Positions 61,536 through 64,000 of a DNA stretch of 64,000 nucleotides are shown in pieces. The stretch is taken from assembly GCF_009862785.1 (NCBI RefSeq), contig NZ_WWHU01000001.1, positions 4,898,001-4,962,000 on the forward strand, written 5' to 3'. The first letter of the stretch is position 1, and every line of letters begins with the position of its first letter. The notes below the pieces were generated by a model, which saw only the letters and a list, made by a program, of their open reading frames with translations, did no database searches and was not told the origin of the DNA. The DNA is from Gordonia sp. SID5947 (lineage in GTDB: Bacteria; Actinomycetota; Actinomycetes; Mycobacteriales; Mycobacteriaceae). The position numbers were made by a program, and so were the translations under genes.

Positions 61536-61596
61536 CAGCCAGTGTCCCCGCAGCCAGTGTCCCCGCTGCCAGTGTCCCCGGCAGCCGGTGTTCCCG
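61536..61596. repeat. 15-base tandem repeat, about four copies
   Basis: CAGCCAGTGTCCCCG at 61536 and 61551, CTGCCAGTGTCCCCG at 61566, and a diverged fourth copy at 61581. It is 70 bases upstream of the sugar-symporter MFS start and after the other MFS gene, in a gap of 150 bases with no gene. Confidence 0.8.
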
Positions 61597-61616
61597 CACC
61601 CGACGTCGTCGTCCAT

Positions 61617-63440
61617 TCACCTCGGCGACACCGGATCGCGACCGGCGGGCGCGCTACGCCGCTTCCGGACCGCCGCGACCGGGCCGGGAGACGCATCGAG
61701 GTTTGCCCCGGCGAGTTCGGAAACCTCCTCGGGGTCCTCGAGTCGTCGAGCCGCGGGCTGCGGTCTGCGGCCGACGGTGAACAATGACGCCAACGCGCCG
61801 ATCACACAGCACACGATGGCGAAGGTGAAGGCGGCGGTGAGGCCGTCGGCGAAGGGGCCGCTGATGAGGTGGGGGAAGAAATCCAGTCCGGTCAGCGTGT
61901 TCTGATCGGCCGGCGGCAAGCTCGACAGCTGCGGCCCCAGGAGCTGTTCCACCGGGTTGTAACCGAGGAAAGCGGCGAAGAGGACGGCCACCGCCGGCAG
62001 GTGCGCGATCTGATCGGCCTGCACCGCGGGCACCCCGTTCGCTGTCAGGCCTGCGCCCATCGTCGCGGGGAGATGCGCCGAGAGACCGCTGATCATCAAG
62101 CTGAAGAACAGGCCGATCGACAGCACCATCGCGGCATTCTGGAACGTGGTCATCATGCCCGATCCGGAACCGCGGGCGTCGGCGGGCAGGCTGTTCATGA
62201 CCTCGGCACGGTTCGGCGACGAGAACATCCCCATGCCCACGCCGTTGAGGAACAGCACGACCGCGAAGACCGGGTATCGGAAGTCGACCGGCATCGTGAT
62301 GAGCGCGGCGAATGTCCCGGCGGTGATGAGCATTCCGGTGGTGGTGAACCATTTGGTGCCCAGCCGGTCCGACAACGCACCCGACAACGGTGCGGTCAGC
62401 AGGAATCCGATGGTTATCGGGATCATGTAGATGGCCGACCAGAGCGGTGTCTGTTCGAAGTTGTACCCGTGCTGAGGGAGCCAGATTCCTTGTAACCAGA
62501 TGATCAGGATGAACTGGAGTCCGCCACGGCCGATCGACGACATCAGGTTGGCGATGTTGCCGAAGGTGAACGAACGGTTGGCGAACAGGTGCAGATCGAA
62601 CAACGGACTCGGCACCCACGTCTCGATGAACACGAACGCGACCAGGACGAGGACGCCGCCGATCAGGCAGCACAACACCATCGGGCTGGACCAGCCCATG
62701 CTGTGCCCGTCGTAGGGCTGGATGCCGTAGGTGATGCCGACCAGGACCGCGACCAGACCGACCGCGAAGGTGACGTTGCCCCACCAGTCCATCCGGGCCC
62801 GGCGTCGCACGCCGGTGTCCCGGAGTCTGAGATAGGCCCAGATGGTCCCGATGACCCCGAACGGCACCGACACGAGGAAGACCAGATTCCAGTGGATGGG
62901 TGCGACGAGGCCGCCCACGAGCAGGCCGAGAAAGGAGCCGGCGATCGCGGCGACGCCGTTGATGCCGAGGGCGAGCCCGCGCTGGTCGGCGGGAAAGGCG
63001 TCGGTCAGGATCGCCGATGAGTTGGCCATCAGGAAGGCGCCGCCGACGCCCTGGACGATGCGCCACGAGATCAGCCAGATCGCCGCTGCATCGCCGTCGA
63101 ACCAGGTGATGGCCAAGAAGATCGACGACACGGTGAAGATCGCGAAGCCGAGGTTGTACATGCGGGCGCGACCGAACATGTCGCCGAGGCGTCCGAAGCT
63201 GACCACCAGCACGGCGGTGACCACGAGGAAGCCCATCATCATCCACAGCAGATAGCTCGTGTTCTCGGGGAGCAACGGGTTCACATGGATCCCGCGGAAG
63301 ATGTCGGGCAGGGCGATCAGGACGATCGAGCTGTTGATCGTCGCGATCAGCATGCCCAGCGTGGTGTTGGAGAGCGCGATCCACTTGTATCGGGAATCGG
63401 CGGCCGGGCCGACGGACGAGGTGACGGTGCTGGGGGTCAT
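61617..63440 (-). CDS. MFS drug/metabolite exporter, DHA2 (14-helix) type
   Basis: A 607-residue transporter with about 14 membrane helices. Helix 1 has LIATINSSIVLIALPDIF and the A motif is GRLGDMFGRAR; QGVGGAFLMANSSAI and a charged cytoplasmic C-tail (about 60 residues) follow. A MarR gene lies 42 bases upstream on the same strand, the usual arrangement for an inducible exporter. Substrate unknown. Confidence 0.9.
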   Translation of the reverse strand: MTPSTVTSSVGPAADSRYKWIALSNTTLGMLIATINSSIVLIALPDIFRGIHVNPLLPENTSYLLWMMMGFLVVTAVLVVSFGRLGDMFGRARMYNLGFAIFTVSSIFLAITWFDGDAAAIWLISWRIVQGVGGAFLMANSSAILTDAFPADQRGLALGINGVAAIAGSFLGLLVGGLVAPIHWNLVFLVSVPFGVIGTIWAYLRLRDTGVRRRARMDWWGNVTFAVGLVAVLVGITYGIQPYDGHSMGWSSPMVLCCLIGGVLVLVAFVFIETWVPSPLFDLHLFANRSFTFGNIANLMSSIGRGGLQFILIIWLQGIWLPQHGYNFEQTPLWSAIYMIPITIGFLLTAPLSGALSDRLGTKWFTTTGMLITAGTFAALITMPVDFRYPVFAVVLFLNGVGMGMFSSPNRAEVMNSLPADARGSGSGMMTTFQNAAMVLSIGLFFSLMISGLSAHLPATMGAGLTANGVPAVQADQIAHLPAVAVLFAAFLGYNPVEQLLGPQLSSLPPADQNTLTGLDFFPHLISGPFADGLTAAFTFAIVCCVIGALASLFTVGRRPQPAARRLEDPEEVSELAGANLDASPGPVAAVRKRRSAPAGRDPVSPR

Positions 63441-63482
63441 GAGGGTCCTTGGGGAGCCGGGACGAACCGGTAGGGGATGAGG

Positions 63483-63935
63483 TCAGATCGTGCCGAGGGC
63501 GTCGGCGAGGATCACCAATCCGCGCCCGACGGTCGACCGATCGGCGTCGTCGAGCCCGTCGAGTGCCTCTGCGAGCACGCGTGCGCGCTCGGTACGAGCG
63601 TTCGAGATGAGTTCCACCCCCGCGGGTGTCGGATTCAGCAACCGGGCACGCCCGTCGTCGGGATCCGGGGTTCGTTCCACAAAGCCCTGTTCCTCGAGCG
63701 CCGCGACGATCCGGGACATCGTCGGCGCGGTTACCGACTCGCGGTCGGCGAGCTCCGAGAGGCGGATGGGGGCGTGATTGATGATCGTCCACAACGCGGC
63801 GGCGACGCCTGCACTGAGATTGCGGCTTCCGCCACGCGTGCGCAGTGTGCGATTGATGCGCGTGAGCAGGTGATACAGCGTCGCGACATCGTCGGCGCCA
63901 CCGACGATGCCGTCACCGGACATGGCTCGTGTCAT
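63483..63935 (-). CDS. MarR-family transcriptional regulator
   Basis: A 150-residue winged-helix protein: recognition helix in LSELADRESVTAPTMSRIVAALEEQG and the wing ERTPDPDDGRARLLNPT. It heads the operon with the DHA2 exporter 42 bases downstream and probably represses it until a small-molecule ligand binds. The 65 bases left to the window edge hold its promoter; no clear palindrome was picked out. Confidence 0.9.
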   Translation of the reverse strand: MTRAMSGDGIVGGADDVATLYHLLTRINRTLRTRGGSRNLSAGVAAALWTIINHAPIRLSELADRESVTAPTMSRIVAALEEQGFVERTPDPDDGRARLLNPTPAGVELISNARTERARVLAEALDGLDDADRSTVGRGLVILADALGTI

Positions 63936-64000
63936 GGCCTGCCTCCCATTGCCCGAAGGCCGCGTGGAGATCGCGCGGTCACTGGTTGTCCTTGCTGAGC

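Noticed and set aside
61654..63792. A 712-residue open frame on the minus strand
   Set aside because: It is the shifted shadow of the DHA2 transporter and MarR genes: Arg/His-rich, with no domain, whereas the other frame gives clean transporter and MarR proteins.

Overview
The window is high-GC actinobacterial DNA, most likely from a mycolic-acid bacterium close to Gordonia (order Mycobacteriales). The clues are two DesA3-like desaturases near an rsgA-aroA pair (the order desA3-rsgA-aroA is known from Mycobacterium), a DUF222/HNH (13E12-type) endonuclease behind a perfect actinobacterial SOS box, many GTG starts with short ATGA/GTGA overlaps, and families of GATACG/CTACTCGA intergenic palindromes. 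The genus is an inference. No rRNA, tRNA, insertion sequence or CRISPR array was seen, and no gene-free gap exceeds about 275 bases.

Layout. 1-2.4 kb: two tandem fatty-acid desaturases, the first cut by the window edge. 2.5-10.2 kb: three regulator/target modules, namely an MFS exporter with a LysR regulator, a 3-oxoacid CoA-transferase pair with an IclR regulator, and an isomerase/dehydrogenase pair with a LacI regulator. 10.3-32.2 kb: a large inositol (cyclitol) catabolic locus. It has a minus-strand core iolC-aldolase-iolB-iolD-iolG-iolA. A plus-strand dehydrogenase/MFS pair and a sugar ABC transporter follow, with an odd LacI-sensor/oxidoreductase chimera behind the transporter. A second minus-strand operon reads phytanoyl-CoA-dioxygenase-like gene, SDR, Gfo/Idh dehydrogenase, iolE, Gfo/Idh dehydrogenase. 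LacI and GntR regulators close the locus. A shared motif, TTGTC-NN-GACA(A), lies at all four promoter regions and suggests one regulon. 32.2-42 kb: housekeeping and conserved genes (rsgA, aroA, VOC protein, NUDIX, TetR plus Tat-exported flavoprotein, PH-domain membrane proteins, SOS-box HNH endonuclease). 42-64 kb: lipid and secondary metabolism (two SGNH hydrolases, SDR, acyl-CoA dehydrogenase with TetR, a ridA/FAD oxidase/LuxR operon, class II aldolase with PfkB kinase, serine hydrolase, aminotransferase, aldo/keto reductase, quinone oxidoreductase, NUDIX, macrodomain protein, two MFS transporters, MarR).

How the genes work together. Imported inositols would be oxidised by IolG-type dehydrogenases, dehydrated by IolE, hydrolysed by IolD, isomerised by IolB, phosphorylated by IolC, cleaved by an aldolase, and the malonate semialdehyde oxidised by IolA. 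The extra dehydrogenases, SDR and Fe(II)/2-oxoglutarate oxygenase suggest entry routes for inositol stereoisomers or derivatives.

A caution on quality. Six genes (iolC, an MFS transporter, rsgA, a PH-domain protein, the HNH gene and an FAD oxidase) are broken by nine single-base frameshifts, all at C/G runs; eight are losses. This looks like homopolymer sequencing error rather than true gene decay, and these genes are annotated as one locus each.
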